Shown piece after piece: positions 34,076 through 45,640 of a stretch of DNA of 64,000 nucleotides. The notes below the pieces were generated by a model that searched no databases, was not told where the DNA came from, and saw only the letters and a program-made list of their open reading frames with translations. The position numbers were made by a program, and so were the translations under genes. The stretch comes from Favolaschia claudopus (lineage: Eukaryota; Basidiomycota; Agaricomycetes; Agaricales; Mycenaceae): assembly GCA_037176885.1 (NCBI GenBank), contig JAWWNJ010000032.1, forward strand, positions 1,902,962-1,966,961. The letters run 5' to 3'. Within the stretch, counting starts at the first letter, position 1, and the number at the start of each line of letters is the position of its first letter.

Positions 34076-36588
34076 TGTCTATTGGTGGGCGGTATGTGAA
34101 TTAGATTTTGGGGTATTTTCGAGCTGGGAGAGGAAGAAAGGTTAGCGGAGAAAGGCAGGAGCGTAGGTAGCGGACGCACGAGGTACTGAATGCGGGATTC
34201 AGTGGATATATAGCACCGACTTCGTGTTCCTCCTCTCCCGTCTTTACGAGCGATTTTTTTAGGTATATCAATTCGAAATGAGGCGAGTCGACATGCGGTG
34301 GAGATACGCGTTAAGGCAGCGGTAGAGGAGAAGAAAGGGAATGAAGGAAAGCAGAAAACAGTCAGCCGGGAATTCTTCCCGATATCAAGCTAAAAAGGCT
34401 CACCCTCGGCGTGGATTTTTTTCGTTCTCAGGGGTCAAGACGAGCCTTCGTGCGCGACGTGGCGAGTGAGCCGAGAGAAGCTAGAATAGACCGGTTGAGT
34501 TGAGTCGAGCGAGACGACTATGTAGCGAGGAAGCCAGCGCACAAGGGGGCCCTGGCTTTGCTTTGCGGATAACGTATTGACGGGCCACGACGCCGCCTCG
34601 TGGGTTCTAGACTTTGATGCCGACAGTCGACAGCGGGAATCCGGGCAGCGGGAGTGTAGACGCCAGCGGCGGCGAGGAGGAGGAGGAAGGAGGGAGGGAG
34701 GTGAGGAGGGAAGGTGACGGATGGCGTCAACGCCCGAGCACGACGAGTGAATGTATGTTCGTGTTTGTTTCTCACGTTGATGTTGATGCGCCACCCACGT
34801 CACGTCGACTTGTTCACTTCCCTCTCGCTTCATGTTTTCTGCTCTTGGCGTCACTGACGACGTCGACACGCTCGATATCTGCCTCAAGAGCGAGTGCCGG
34901 GTGGCCTCCTCGATTTTTCGACTTTTTCACCTCAAAACCTACCGTGCAAGCTCAACCCCGCCCGCGACAGCGCAACCGTTCAACGTGTCGGCCCCTGCCA
35001 AGTATACAGATTGCATCATTTTCGTTTGGTGTTTCGAGTCTCGACGTCATTCGTTGCCGAAACCAGAAGTCTCCGACTCTCCGAGACTCCGCCATTCGCC
35101 ATCGGTTGCTCAAAAAAATGGGCACGAACTGAACACCTACTAATCAATCGACCCATCGTCAAACGGTCACTGGAATTCTACGGGATTCAGATAGAATTGA
35201 GCAGGTGCGTCCCAATTCGGGATAAAGCAAAAATTCCTTCTCAATTTCTCCTGTTAGTGTCGCGTCATTCGACGACGAACGTTAAAAATTTATGTCAACT
35301 CATCGAAACAGAAAGAATCTCCGCGACGTCGGACCTCATTATTCCTTCCGTCAGGCAAACCGAAACGCGACAAGCAGACCGCTGTAAGGGTACGCGCGAA
35401 TCGGCGCGATCGGAGCCATGTATCCTTACTGTTGGGTTTGTGGATTACCAGTTTACTGTACCTCCCAGTTTTCTGATCGAATTATACATCTCTTCGTCCT
35501 TGACGCCAAACACAACCAGCTCAAGCTCGATGGTAAAAGCGAGAAACATCACCGCTCGCCTCCCCAGAATAATTCAAACATATCCAGTATTGAATGGGTC
35601 GCCGATCGAGAGGACACTCCACTCCAAAAGTAAGTAAGTAAATACCTCACCCGCAAACTGAAATCAACACAAATAGGATTAGAAAACATTAAAATATTTC
35701 ACAGAAAGCGTTCGTGAAACCAATTCCACACAACCAACCCGGTAAGCAAACTCTCTACAACATTCAAGTTTTTCTTACATATACGACCGAGCACATTGTT
35801 CGAATCCAAAACTCCAGTGAGTCAGAAATCCTACTCACCAGACGAACTTCAACGTAATTCAAAGAACACGATATTGAACCTATCCCAATCCAAAACTCCA
35901 ATGAATCGGACATAACCCTACTCAAACACACAACCGCCAGACGAACTTCAAGAACACGACATTGAGCCAACCCCATCGGCGGGATATGTACTAGACTCCC
36001 CGTCGATCGACGATCGAATTACACCACATCCTCTCCCAGGTCTCCAACAAAGTCTCTGTGTCCGAGCCAGAGTACTTGACGTCCCTCCGAACATCTCTAC
36101 GTCTCCAAAAGAAAGGTTAATCAAATAACAAACTTCTAATCAGGTAAACTCACCGTCCGACCTGGGACCTCGAACGCACCGAGCCTCGCCATGGCGAGTC
36201 CTCAAATTATTTACACTGTGCTCGTTCAATCTGGAACCCAACATACCCACGAGAATTTAGAATGATACCCCAGAAACGGGTGCTTGAGTGAAATATTCAG
36301 CCATGCTGATTACTAGAACGCTTGGAGCAAGGCCCAACCTTAGTCCACCAAGGCGGAGAAAACCTGTATGTATCATCTTTTCTCTCGCCCCGATTTTTCC
36401 CGTCCCACCGTCTACGCCAAATCGAAGATCGAAAACAAGAATGAGAATCAACTATTCCACTTCAATTTTTTCCGTCTGACTAGCAAACAGTGAACGTCCA
36501 CGCTAACCCTCCTCTGATATCGGTCTGGGGATTCAATACCCACCTAAATCCGCATCGTAGACTCGACTCATCTGCCAGTGAATGATAT
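34076..36588. other. Gene-poor stretch with a local tandem duplication
   Basis: Upstream region of the large protein (34076-about 34800), then no supported gene. A plus-strand frame at about 35400-35630 has protein-like composition and ends at a good GTAAGT donor, but no family is apparent. At about 35808-35880 and 35884-35970 a 75-85-bp unit is repeated (AATCCAAAACTCCA(A/G)TGA, then CCAGACGAACTTCAA and GAACACGA(T/C)ATTGA). Confidence 0.4.
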
Positions 36589-36597
36589 CCAGCCCTG
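36589..36597. repeat. Left 9-bp target-site duplication of the 605-bp TIR element
   Basis: CCAGCCCTG precedes the element end GAGTCCGCGC and recurs exactly at 37203-37211. Confidence 0.8.
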
Positions 36598-37202
36598 GAG
36601 TCCGCGCAATCTTCGTAACATAGTCACTTCGGCTAAAAGTGCGAAAGTTCGTGACTGTGATGGGAAACTCTGAAACTTCGTCACTTGAGGTTGTTTTTGC
36701 GAAAGTTCGTCACTTGGTATGTGAATTTACGACTTTCGGCCATCAAATATACTGCTTGCCTTGTTGTGACTGCCGAAGGCCAGATGAATGCGCTGCCGAG
36801 GAGTTAGGGCAAGCGGAGCGCGCCCTAACTCCGGCAATCCAGCAAAAGAACCCCGCCCCGACGGGTTAGGGTTAGGGTGAAGACAGAGTGATCCGCGCGA
36901 ACGTGGCTTTAGTGTGCCGACCTGAGCGGCCCCGGTTCGGGGGACCCCCCGAGCGCAGCGAGGGAGGGGAGGGGACGGGAATGGTCGGTCCCCTTCGCGC
37001 AAACTACGGCGAAGGGTACCAACAGTGCCGAATTGTTGCCGAGGAGTTGGCCTTCACGGCAGTTTTGTCTTGGCATTCACTTGCAAGTTACGAACTTTCT
37101 CAAATTTGAGCTCAACTCACGAAGTTTCTTAGATATACATCAAAGTCACGAAGTTTCTTACATTTAGCCGAAGTGACTGAGTTACGAAGGTGAGGTATAC
37201 TC
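36598..37202. mobile_element. 605-bp non-autonomous TIR element (MITE-like)
   Basis: The ends are inverted copies. The left reads GAGTCCGCGCAATCTTCGTA, the right (inward) GAGTATACCTCACCTTCGTA, and both continue with AC, a short gap, then AGTCACTTCGGCTAAA. The inverted repeats extend about 110-130 bp and are built of sub-units like GAAA(G/C)TTCGT(G/C)ACTT. A perfect 9-bp duplication flanks the element. The centre (about 36760-37000) has GGGTTAGGGTTAGGGTG, two telomere-like units, and a GC-rich CCGAGCGCAGCGAGG stretch. There is no coding capacity. The duplication length and GA ends match those of elements A and B, but the end sequences differ, so it is a different family moved perhaps by a related transposase. 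Confidence 0.85.
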
Positions 37203-37211
37203 CCAGCCCTG
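37203..37211. repeat. Right 9-bp target-site duplication of the 605-bp TIR element
   Basis: CCAGCCCTG, identical to 36589-36597. Confidence 0.8.
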
Positions 37212-38223
37212 TTAATTATCCGAACGTTTGAAGGAGGGAAAGACATTACCTTCTCTGGAGAGTGAAATGCACGTATTTCCGATCCTTACAATTGTCTGCC
37301 CAGCCCAGGGTTTGACCTCCCAATCCAAGTTCGGGGACTAAATGGAATCCACGTTGACTATTGGACTTGAACTTTGTGTCTCACTTGCAGACTTTGAATG
37401 TTCACGCCACAACCCAAACTCCTGTGCAGATACTTGAAGGCATCCCGATGAATCATTCAAGTTTCGACGTCTATCTAGGAAGATTGATCAGTGCAGCGAT
37501 ACGACCTCAACCAAATTATCGAAATATACCAGATATATCCTCCAAGTCCGTGGCGGGCTATCCGCCGTTGAAGTGCGAAAATAAGATGCATCTAGATCTA
37601 TCAAATTCCGACAACGCCGACGTGAAAGAATATCATACGTAGACTCGCGAGAATCAAACACTTACTGAGACTTGGATAACAAATCAACCCCGCTAACTTT
37701 AACACATCAAGGTACACTGTGTTAAAGTCAGGCTATGAGAGGCTGCCCGTTAACAGAGGTTAATTTAAACGAACCTCGCTCCGGCCAAGCATCCAATTAG
37801 CAACAATGTCCACCGGCAAGGTTGGACATGATGAGTTCCGAGTCGAGTCCGCCCCAAATTCATTTAGCAGAAGTTGAGCTGTGGCGAATAACTGAGAGGA
37901 GAACACGGTAAGTATAGCGCTGTAAATCTTGCATTGTCTTCGAGATGAATCGTCAGAATATCTGATGTGGTGAGAGATTCGAGCGTAAAGCACACGGCTC
38001 ACGAATTCAGGATAGCCTGAATGAAACGACGACCTGCATTTCGTTGAACAACGGAAACCAATTCCTCGCTGTATAAATTTAAACTTGGGGGCCGAACGGA
38101 AAATTGAAATTGCCGAACCTCTAACATTGCTGGTCAGCAAAAGATCACGTTGGCCTCTCGAGTAGCTGGAGAGTAAAAACTTGTTCAACATTGGCAAAGC
38201 CGAGCTTCATCACGTACCTAAAT
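37212..38223. other. Gene-poor stretch
   Basis: No supported gene. About 38040-38100 holds the reverse-oriented match (TATACAGCGAGGAATTGGTTT on minus) to the block at 23235-23300 downstream of the other LRR relic. Confidence 0.4.
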
Positions 38224-38424
38224 TCACATTTGTTTGTGAACAGTAAGTGCATCGGCGACGATATTGAACGTGATATGGGTGAGAATCCCGACTACATCCA
38301 GCCCTACGAGGGCATCTAGTAAGTCGACAGAGTCGCAATCAAGCAGTTCCAGATGTGCAAGGTGGCAAAAGAGTCGGCATGTGAAGTCGATACGGTCAAA
38401 GAGAATAGAGAGAGAGACCTTCAA
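38224..38424 (-). pseudogene. LRR/F-box-type gene relic, paralogue of the 21835-22863 pseudogene
   Basis: The minus-strand frame reads DRIDFTCRLF..HLAHLELLDCDSVDLLDALVGLD...LTHITFNIVADALTVH. It aligns over about 60 residues with GRIDFACxLF..HLTHLELIDCDSADFPDALVGLD...LTHIAFDAVADAAAVH in the other pseudogene. Flanking parts of the gene are missing or unreadable, so it is a fragment. Confidence 0.75.
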
Positions 38425-39583
38425 TAAGTTCTTATTTACAGACGATTGAAAAATCTCACTGGGTGCAAGCCCGGAGTGACGAGAACAAGACTGACCCCCG
38501 CAACGAAGAGAGTTTTTCAGCTTTGTTTGTTTGAGATATGAAGTAAGGTCTTGTCTCGATGATCAAGTGGGAAGGAGCAGCATCGACCGAGTAACAAGAA
38601 GGAGGCAAAATCCCAGCGCTTGAGAGTGGGACAGCGTTTGAGATCAACACAACACTGAACTGAGCTCCACTGCTCGAAAGCAAGCACGAGCAGCGGTGTA
38701 ACAGCGGGTAGAACCCAAAGAGAGAGTGAGAGGAGATTTTCTCTTATTGACCACAGAGCTCTGCGCTGTCGTAGCGGACCGAGGAGAAAACAGGGCGGAG
38801 GTACAGGAACTGTCGAAAGACGAGTGTCGGCGCTGATTCGGAATTTCGAGAACAGTGAATTTCTTGACGTCTTCACAATTTTTGGCGGGGAATATCGGCC
38901 CCAGGTGGTATGAGCTGCCATAGCAGGGACCCAAAGTAAATAATGCGCAAGCGGAAGGGAAGTTTTGAATCAAAGGCGAGAAGAGATGATGAGTGTTCGG
39001 GACAAACCGCCGGTTTATTTACTGATGCTAGTGTTGCCAAGCAGACCCACACATTCCGCTCTTTTTCCACGACGACAACAGGATGACAACGACGGCAGCG
39101 GCGTCACTCGTCAAAGTCTTCAATCGTTCTCCGCCGCAGTATATTCTACTCTATCAGAACGTCAAACCGGGGTGGCAAGTACCGGGGAACGGCGGACCCT
39201 TCTTCAAAGTTCCCTCGAGTCGTTCAGCGAATCACCGTCTTGTTGCTGAGATTATCTGTCGACGACATAAATAACTGCTGCTACTAGTAGTAATTCTCTA
39301 CCGAGTCGGATCTGTCCCTTGGTCTCATGGACAATGCCCTGCCCTGGCTAGACGCGAAATGGATCATCTTCCAAGTCGACGGAAGGTCCGACGCCGCTGC
39401 ACTCAGTGCACTGTGTCTCGTTGGACAGGCCTCATCTCCCGTCGTATCTGATCCTGACTGGGGAGCGGATGATCGGGAGAAGCAGACAGTGTGAGTATTG
39501 GTATGAATCCTCACAGCCGCATTCTTAACGAGCTTCACAATGCGCATCGAAACTCTCGTTCCCCGCCTTCACACCCATCCTAC
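38425..39583. other. Upstream region of the 7-TM gene, nothing recognised
   Basis: Overlapping short frames on both strands without motifs. Confidence 0.4.
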
Positions 39584-40890
39584 ATGTCTTCTCTCTCCCT
39601 TCCCGTCGACATTCAAGTTCAGTTCCTTGGCTACTGGCTCGAGACACTCGTCTACGGCATTTATCTTACAACATGTGTTTCCTGTGCCCGTGCCTTACTT
39701 CGTATTCGAATTGGGCCAGAACTGCGTTGGCGAACTCGTAGAGAAATTAAGTGGTTCTTCGTCGTGGTTGCTTCTTTGTTGTTCACAGTTTCTACGTTCG
39801 ATATCGTCGTAAGTTTCGAATATCTTAATTTTTTAATAGTGATTAAAGAACTCATTTTCTGTTCCAGGTGGGGCTTTTGCGTACAGTGCAATTGCTCGTT
39901 GTCGTAAACAGCGACCAAAATGGATTGGTGTATTCCTCAAACGTTTGGAGTTGGATCAACATAGCTAGAGTGAGTACTGACACATCACCAAATATTCGAA
40001 TCAGCTCACCCAACACCGAGTTTGTAACGCAAATGATCCAATTGCTCCTGGGGGATCTTGTTCTGGTACGTCCGTGAGGCGTCTCGATAAGCATCTCAGC
40101 CTTGAACCTCCGTTACAGGTCTACAGGTTCATCTCGCACCAGATTCAAACCATCGAACTAACCGTGTGCAAGGTGCTGGATTGTCTACGGTCATTCCTGG
40201 AAGCTCGCGCTACCATCGGTCCTGCTGTACATCACCGACGTCGCTGTCGCGGTCGCGGTCGCCTTCATCTCAGGGAATACCCGAGCTCTGGGATTCCGAG
40301 GAGCGACACTAGCACCGCCGCTCTGGCCGCTTTGGGTAAGCTTTTTCGGGATCGCAGCGGTGCGTCGTATCCGCAGGCGTTCCTAGAATTGCTTGGTGAC
40401 TCCATCGACCGGTAGATTCAAAACATTTTAACCACATGTACGTGCACATTTCGGCTGAATCGTTCGTCCGCTGATCCTGAACCTCTGAACTGTCAGGGCT
40501 GCTCATTCGACGCATCTGGAAGGTGGATCATCAAGGCAGAAAGCTTGGAGGGATTTCACACCCAGCTCCTCAGCGCTCTCTCCGGAACGTCATCCGAGTC
40601 CTGATTGAATGCGGGTTATGCTACACTACAATGATCCTTGCGACCTTTGTAGCGAGTTTGTTCAACAATGACGCAATATATCCGGTCTCCGATGTGGTGA
40701 GTGAGGTTCACGCTCTGTTCTCGATATAGACACTTACTTTCGATATTCAAAGACACTCCAGGCTGCTGGGATCGCATTTAATTTCATTATCATACAGGCA
40801 GCTTCCAATCATGGACGTACGGCGGTGTCTATAGAGGAGGGCGTTCAGATGTCATCTTTGCGGTTTCATGTCGCTTCTACCGCTGAGTAG
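39584..40890 (+). CDS. Seven-helix membrane protein of an uncharacterised Agaricomycete family
   Basis: Exons: 39584-39808, 39868-39969, 40021-40065, 40119-40126 (8 nt), 40173-40335 (perhaps to 40359), 40387-40411, 40497-40696, 40762-40890. The product has about 250-260 residues and six or seven hydrophobic helices. Diagnostic blocks are FLGYWLETLVYGIYLTTC, LLLGDLVLVYRCWIVYGHSW, ITDVAVAVAVAFISG, PLWPLW, ECGLCYTTMILATFVASLF and YPVSDVAAGIAFNFIII. This order (D..VxYRCWxVYGRSW, then E.GLxYT and SDVxxxIxGIxFNLIII) fits the large Agaricomycete 7-TM family; its role is unknown. The segment 40336-40386 is uncertain. Either a 51-nt intron (GTAAGC..TAG) or coding WVSFFGIAA followed by a 27-nt gap carrying a stop is possible. 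The second reading fits the family better and would imply an unusually short intron or a damaged copy. Confidence 0.8.
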
Positions 40891-41718
40891 TTATCGAAGA
40901 TGGGTACGTTCTCGCTCAATTTTTCCCGAACCACAGACTCACTTGTCTGATCCTTCAAGTAATCTCGAAGCTTTCTCGTGCTCGTAACGTCGTGTAGACT
41001 TCGACATATTTCTGAACCGCCGTTACTGAAAGCTTCTGGCTCGATGCATCTCTGGGGATTTTGTAGCCTGGTGATCTTTACCGCAGCCTTTCATCAATTT
41101 CTGGACATCGCAATAATCTTCACTATTACATTTCATATCTCGTTCTCTTTCAGGATGGCAACTTGAGCGACGCCTCATAATCTGTGCGTCACATCGCTGG
41201 ATATCCAACTTCTTTTGGTCCGTTATCTTCGCGTTCTCAAAAAGTACATAACAACGCCCGTCCTGCATTAATTCTAAGTACATCTAATCTTGGAGTCGAA
41301 CTATCAAGGTTCTTCATTTCACAAGACCAGCGACTTCAGCACCTCTGTGCGGGCCGACCTTCGAAACGTATCGCAATCCACACCAATGAATTTTCAATCG
41401 TTCGTGTCGTGTGGGTATCTGGAAACGGTCTCTCATCGTGCGTCTTGCCTTCAGTCCGGATCTTCCACAAGCTAGTCGTGTAACGATTTTTCGAGCAGTA
41501 TCAACGGAATTCTAAGAGTGCGTTAGCGATCTAGTCGAGCGTATTTGGGCAGGACCTTTACTGGTTATGCCTGTGCGCACAGTTCATCTCCGCTACGTTA
41601 TCAGCAACGACCATGCGATTGCGGTGAGTGCGGGGCGATTAGCATCCTCCTGGATGATTATAAAGCGTTGACCAGCCCAGGGGACACCAGTGGCCATTCA
41701 TTCCACTGAGTACGAAAT
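40891..41718. other. Intergenic, nothing recognised
   Basis: Downstream of the 7-TM gene and upstream of the small secreted protein gene. No supported feature. Confidence 0.4.
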
Positions 41719-41858
41719 ATGCGTGTTGCACTCACTCCCCTCTTTGCCCTCGCCCTCGCCCTCTGCCTTGGGCCAGTCCTCATCTCTTTCGCAGTCGGAG
41801 CGAGGCTTCCACTAACCGATGCCGAGTCATTGTGCTGTCGTTGCACCCCGGGCCGCCG
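41719..41858 (+). pseudogene. Small secreted cysteine-rich protein gene, 5' part (split by element B)
   Basis: The ATG at 41719 opens a frame with a hydrophobic signal peptide (MRVALTPLFALALALCLGPV) and then a cysteine cluster (LCCRCTPG). Coding ends at 41858 where element B begins. The remaining 115 nt after the second duplication copy (46345-46459) bring the total to 255 nt, exactly 85 codons including the stop, so the ancestral gene was probably intronless and encoded 84 residues. Function unknown; small cysteine-rich secreted proteins in basidiomycetes are often wall-associated or effector-like, which is only a guess here. Confidence 0.75.
41848..41858. repeat. Left target-site duplication of element B (10-11 bp)
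   Basis: CCGGGCCGCCG is repeated at 46334-46344. Judged by the element ends shared with A, the duplication proper is 10 bp (CGGGCCGCCG) or 9 bp plus one chance match. Confidence 0.8.
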
Positions 41859-42584
41859 GAGACCGCAAAAAGTAACTTGAGGGTGCTTACTTGTACTTTG
41901 ATGGCCGGTTATTTTGGCTGGGCGTACGTTGCGTTACTTTACTTTACTTTGATGTACGATTCCCACGCTTGGCGAAAGTTACTTCAATTTACTTGTACTT
42001 CTAGGCTTATAATATGAAGGCAAAAAAAGACATTATAGGTCAGTTGTAAGGTAGTAGTAGCTCCTGTTGATGAATATGACGCGTCTTCACGACTTTGTGC
42101 TCACTTTTTATGACTAATACTATCGCACTTATCTTTCTGTCCTACACCACCTTGACAGTGAGTATTTGACTTAATGTGAGAAATCAGAGCTAATAATTTA
42201 CCCCTGAGAAGCAATTGAACTTAGATTTATTGCGCTTGATCGTTTTTTGTGTCGATCTGAACTCATACGGGTTCAACCAGTCAATTACCTAATCCGGAAA
42301 TCTTCAACCTTGACCCGCAGGTACTGTGTTTCAGACACAAGATGTTGGCTGAAGAGGCAACAAAGCTCTGAGATATTACTCTCAAGTAAATTCTGAGCTT
42401 ACTGCATCTGCGGTGCGTATGTGTATGGCATTTCGGCACTGACTTCTATCCGAACAGCGATAAGTATTACTTTACAACCTTTTGAAGTGCTTCTAACAGG
42501 TAAATAGTGCTTTGGGGTACTTTGATGCGACAGATTAGCGCAAAGTAGCCTTAACTTGCCTTACTTTACTTCAGAATACTTGTA

Positions 42585-43035
42585 CTTTACTTTGCTTACC
42601 CGCCCAAGTACATCAGCGAAAGTTACTTTTGCCATCAGATGGCATCAATTACAGCCAAGTCCGCAAGTAAACGCAAGTAACTGTAACTTCTCACTTATAC
42701 TTCACTCTGAGATCATGGGGAGTATACTATATGGTCTCTTATACTACTCTGATGGCTTCCATGACCGTTACTGGCAGCAGCAAAGCATGTCAAGTATTCC
42801 TCAAGGCTCATGCACTGATGTGCAACCGTTAGAAGTGCTGTTTAGAGTCAAGAAGTAGCTGGGGGCGCTAAAATTGAAGGTAGAAACAGTATATTCGCCT
42901 TACATCGCTCTACTTTACTTGTACTTTGATCTACTTGCCACCCAAGTACCCGGGCAAAAGTTACTTTTGCCATCAGATGGCATCAATTAAGGCCAAGTAA
43001 GCAAGTAAATGCGCCATTTGAGCAAGTAACAGTGA
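42585..43035. repeat. Two direct repeats inside element B
   Basis: About 42585-42690 and 42905-43035 share CCCAAGTAC, then GTTACTTTTGCCATCAGATG, GCATCAATTA and AGGCCAAGT-like words. A TGCCATC(A/T)GATGGCA near-palindrome is also present near A's left end (about 1192-1206). They look like subterminal repeats, possible transposase-binding sites. Confidence 0.65.
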
Positions 43036-43269
43036 TTAACGACTTGTAATTAGTGCGAATACATTGCTGAGCCTAATATATTGCATATTAGCTCTCTTCC
43101 AGCGTTTCCCTGACCCACTTGGCAAAAGTATCCGCATTTTGAATTAATTTTGCAGTCTCATGGTTTGCTCATGGTTCGATTCGGTAATGTTTGACTCCCA
43201 GTATTCAAGAATTCAAACTATAGTGCTTGAATGAAGAGAGGATGCATTATATTGTAGAAACTGAGTAGT

Positions 43270-45640
43270 CTAGGGTGATCCTTGAACGAATGTGTATCTA
43301 CTTCTTTGGAGGCTAGTGAATGAATGTATAGTGACATTTACCTCTAGCCTCTTGCCTGCCCCCGGGGACCGGGTTGCTTTACGCTTGGTTGTACCTGTGG
43401 TACCTTGAACTCGGGCGCTCCTTCTCTTTGCCACTTTCTTCAACTTCTCTTCAACTTTGTCTTTACTATCACTTTCTCTCCTCCCTATATTCTCCACTTC
43501 GAGTCGTTTGCATTTGCTGCGTTCAACTGGCGGGAGAGCGGGACTCGGTGGTCGTGGCTCTACCTCGATATCCGAAAGGGACGTTAAAGGGCTCAAAGGG
43601 GGTGGATCAACTGTTCAAATAGTCCAGGTAATTCTGACGACTGTCAGACATATTCATCGTCATTTCCACTGAAGGCACTTGCCAAGTCGAAGGTAGAGGA
43701 AATACGACCCTCTGCAGCGCGTGTAAAGCTTACCTTCATCTTGGCAAAATCATAGGAAATACTCTGGCCCAGTTGTTTGTGTTCCGGCGTGTTCAGAACG
43801 AGTCCAGGAGTGGTGATATTTCAAATGATATTCCCAGCCTTCGCATTCCACACAGGGTCATCCGGGGGCAGAGCACGCAGATCTTCGGAGGTAAAGAAGC
43901 GTGATAGGAAGTATATCTGGGTGTCGTCCGACGCAAATAACTGCGCAAGATGACAAGTTGAAAAAGTATTGGGGCCACAGTTTGGACCCAGCGACGGGAT
44001 TTCACTGTATGGGTGGTTTTCGAGTAAGCTTTGAACGTGCGGTTCCGAAATTAGGGACGCATCTCCTGGAAGAAGGCGTTCTTTAATTGCCCCGCAAAGC
44101 CATTAACAGATTTCTCCTCGTTGATTGGAGCGCCTAACTTGATAATATCCAATACCGGCTGACAAGCATGGAGAAGAGCGACTGATATCTCTGGATTTTC
44201 ATATGCATAGATGTCAACGCGTCTTCAACGAGCCGATGCGGCTTTTCTCGGCTCGATCGACGACAGCTTTGCAACAGGTGTGGACTACGCCGCAGGCAAG
44301 CAAAGAGAAAGGTCAAAGTCTTTGTCGGTCGGTTTGCTTCCTACCTTCTCCCACCATTAAACTCTTGCAGCAAAGCACCAAACCGAACCCTAATTACTTA
44401 TCCATCCAAAGCTTCAACACTGATAACTGCCTGCTAAACCGTATTCTACTCAAACTCTACCCAATATTTCACGCTTCGATTTCACACCCCCTCATTTGTT
44501 GCTCAGTCGGAGTCAGTGCCTGTTCAATTCTTGAGGACAATGATTTGATGATTGATCCCTCGTCAAATGGTCGCGCTTTGCCCAGTTCCAAAATATTTCG
44601 TCTACCTTCCCACCTGGTTTCATCGGCCGAACGAATGATCCCGGCTTCAATTTATCATTCAATAGACATTGTTCTGTTCCCCGAATTACCCCATGCTAGC
44701 GCCCTCAACGGCAACATGATTTGTTTCAAAATTTAGGACATCGACTCACTGAAACGAATGAGCCTACCCAGTCAACTCATCTAATGACTTGATCGGACAC
44801 GATGCCCTTCATCTGAGTTCTGTTCACGGCCAGCTCAATACAGTTTGGGAAGTCTTGGGCATTTGGAGAGAAGTGCAGGCGCGTATTAGTTATATATTCC
44901 ACTGGTATTGTCGTTGAGGCGAAATCTCGAGCCAGATCTACATCGCAATGCAGAACCGGAGAGTTGTGCTATTCGAGTTCAAGTTGCCGGAGCGAAGCGG
45001 AAGCATATCTTGTCATTAATCAAGAATTTAGATGTCCGGTGTTTCCATCCCGCGTCAGAGGGAAATGGTACCATTTGATTGATATTGAACAAGATTGCCG
45101 GCGACCTCACTAATTTCGAATGCTTTAGCTAGAGGAAATCTCGCGAGTGTTGAGGTTTCTGGTCAGAGATGCAAGATCTTTGGCCAATAAGGCTTCCGAC
45201 GATTGAAATAAATCGAGCCCGAGTTCCTGGTTAAGGTGACGCTCGCGTTCTGCTTCTGTCAATTTCCGGCTCGTTATGTATCTGATAAGGTGGTTAAAAT
45301 GATAGAATAAGCACGAAAGTGCGGAGGCAGTTGGAGGTTGCAAAATAAATTCTTCGCGCTCGGGACTTCGCCATTGCGAAGATGCTTGGTACCACATTTC
45401 CATGCCGTTGTTGAAGAAGCACAAGTTAGGTGCATCCGCTGGGTATGACTTGAGACAGATGAGCGGGAAGTCAATCATCGGGTTCGGGTTCGATACGACG
45501 ATTTCATCAACAACTTGCTGGTCAGCAGCAGCAGCGAGGGCTTCGATGGTGTCGGGAGCGCGTCCATCATTAAATTTCAAAGCACGGGGCTTTGGAGGAC
45601 AAGGATTCCTTGGATCACTCGCGTTGAAGTGCGTCTATTT
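43270..45640 (-). pseudogene. Decayed multi-exon gene carried by element B, family unknown
   Basis: Minus-strand coding blocks in order: 45635-45125 (NASDPRNPCPPKP, then RAPDTIEALAAAADQQVV and FFNNGMEMWYQASSQWRSPE), about 44935-44780 (LARDFASTTIPVEYITNT, RLHFSPNAQDFPNCIELAVN), about 44190-44060 (ENPEISVALLHACQP), about 44110-43735 (CGAIKERLLPGDASLISEP, CHLAQLFASDDTQIYFLSR, one in-frame TGA, then PGLVLNTPEHKQLGQSISY, ending at a GTAAGC donor) and 43640-43270 (PLSPLTSLSDIEVEP and a Lys/Arg-rich tail). Together they suggest a protein of more than 500 residues with a basic, nuclear-type C-terminus. Frame breaks and the stop show decay. It may be the transposase or a passenger gene; I recognise neither. 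Confidence 0.6.

Noticed and set aside
36866..36882. Ancient telomere fusion at the interstitial TTAGGGTTAGGG
   Set aside because: Only two units, and they lie inside the 605-bp TIR element, so they travelled with that element.
43270..43596. Stand-alone short gene encoding a Lys/Arg-rich 108-residue protein
   Set aside because: Its frame extends upstream with PPPLSPLTSLSD and follows a splice donor at 43733, so it is better read as the last exon of the decayed gene in element B.
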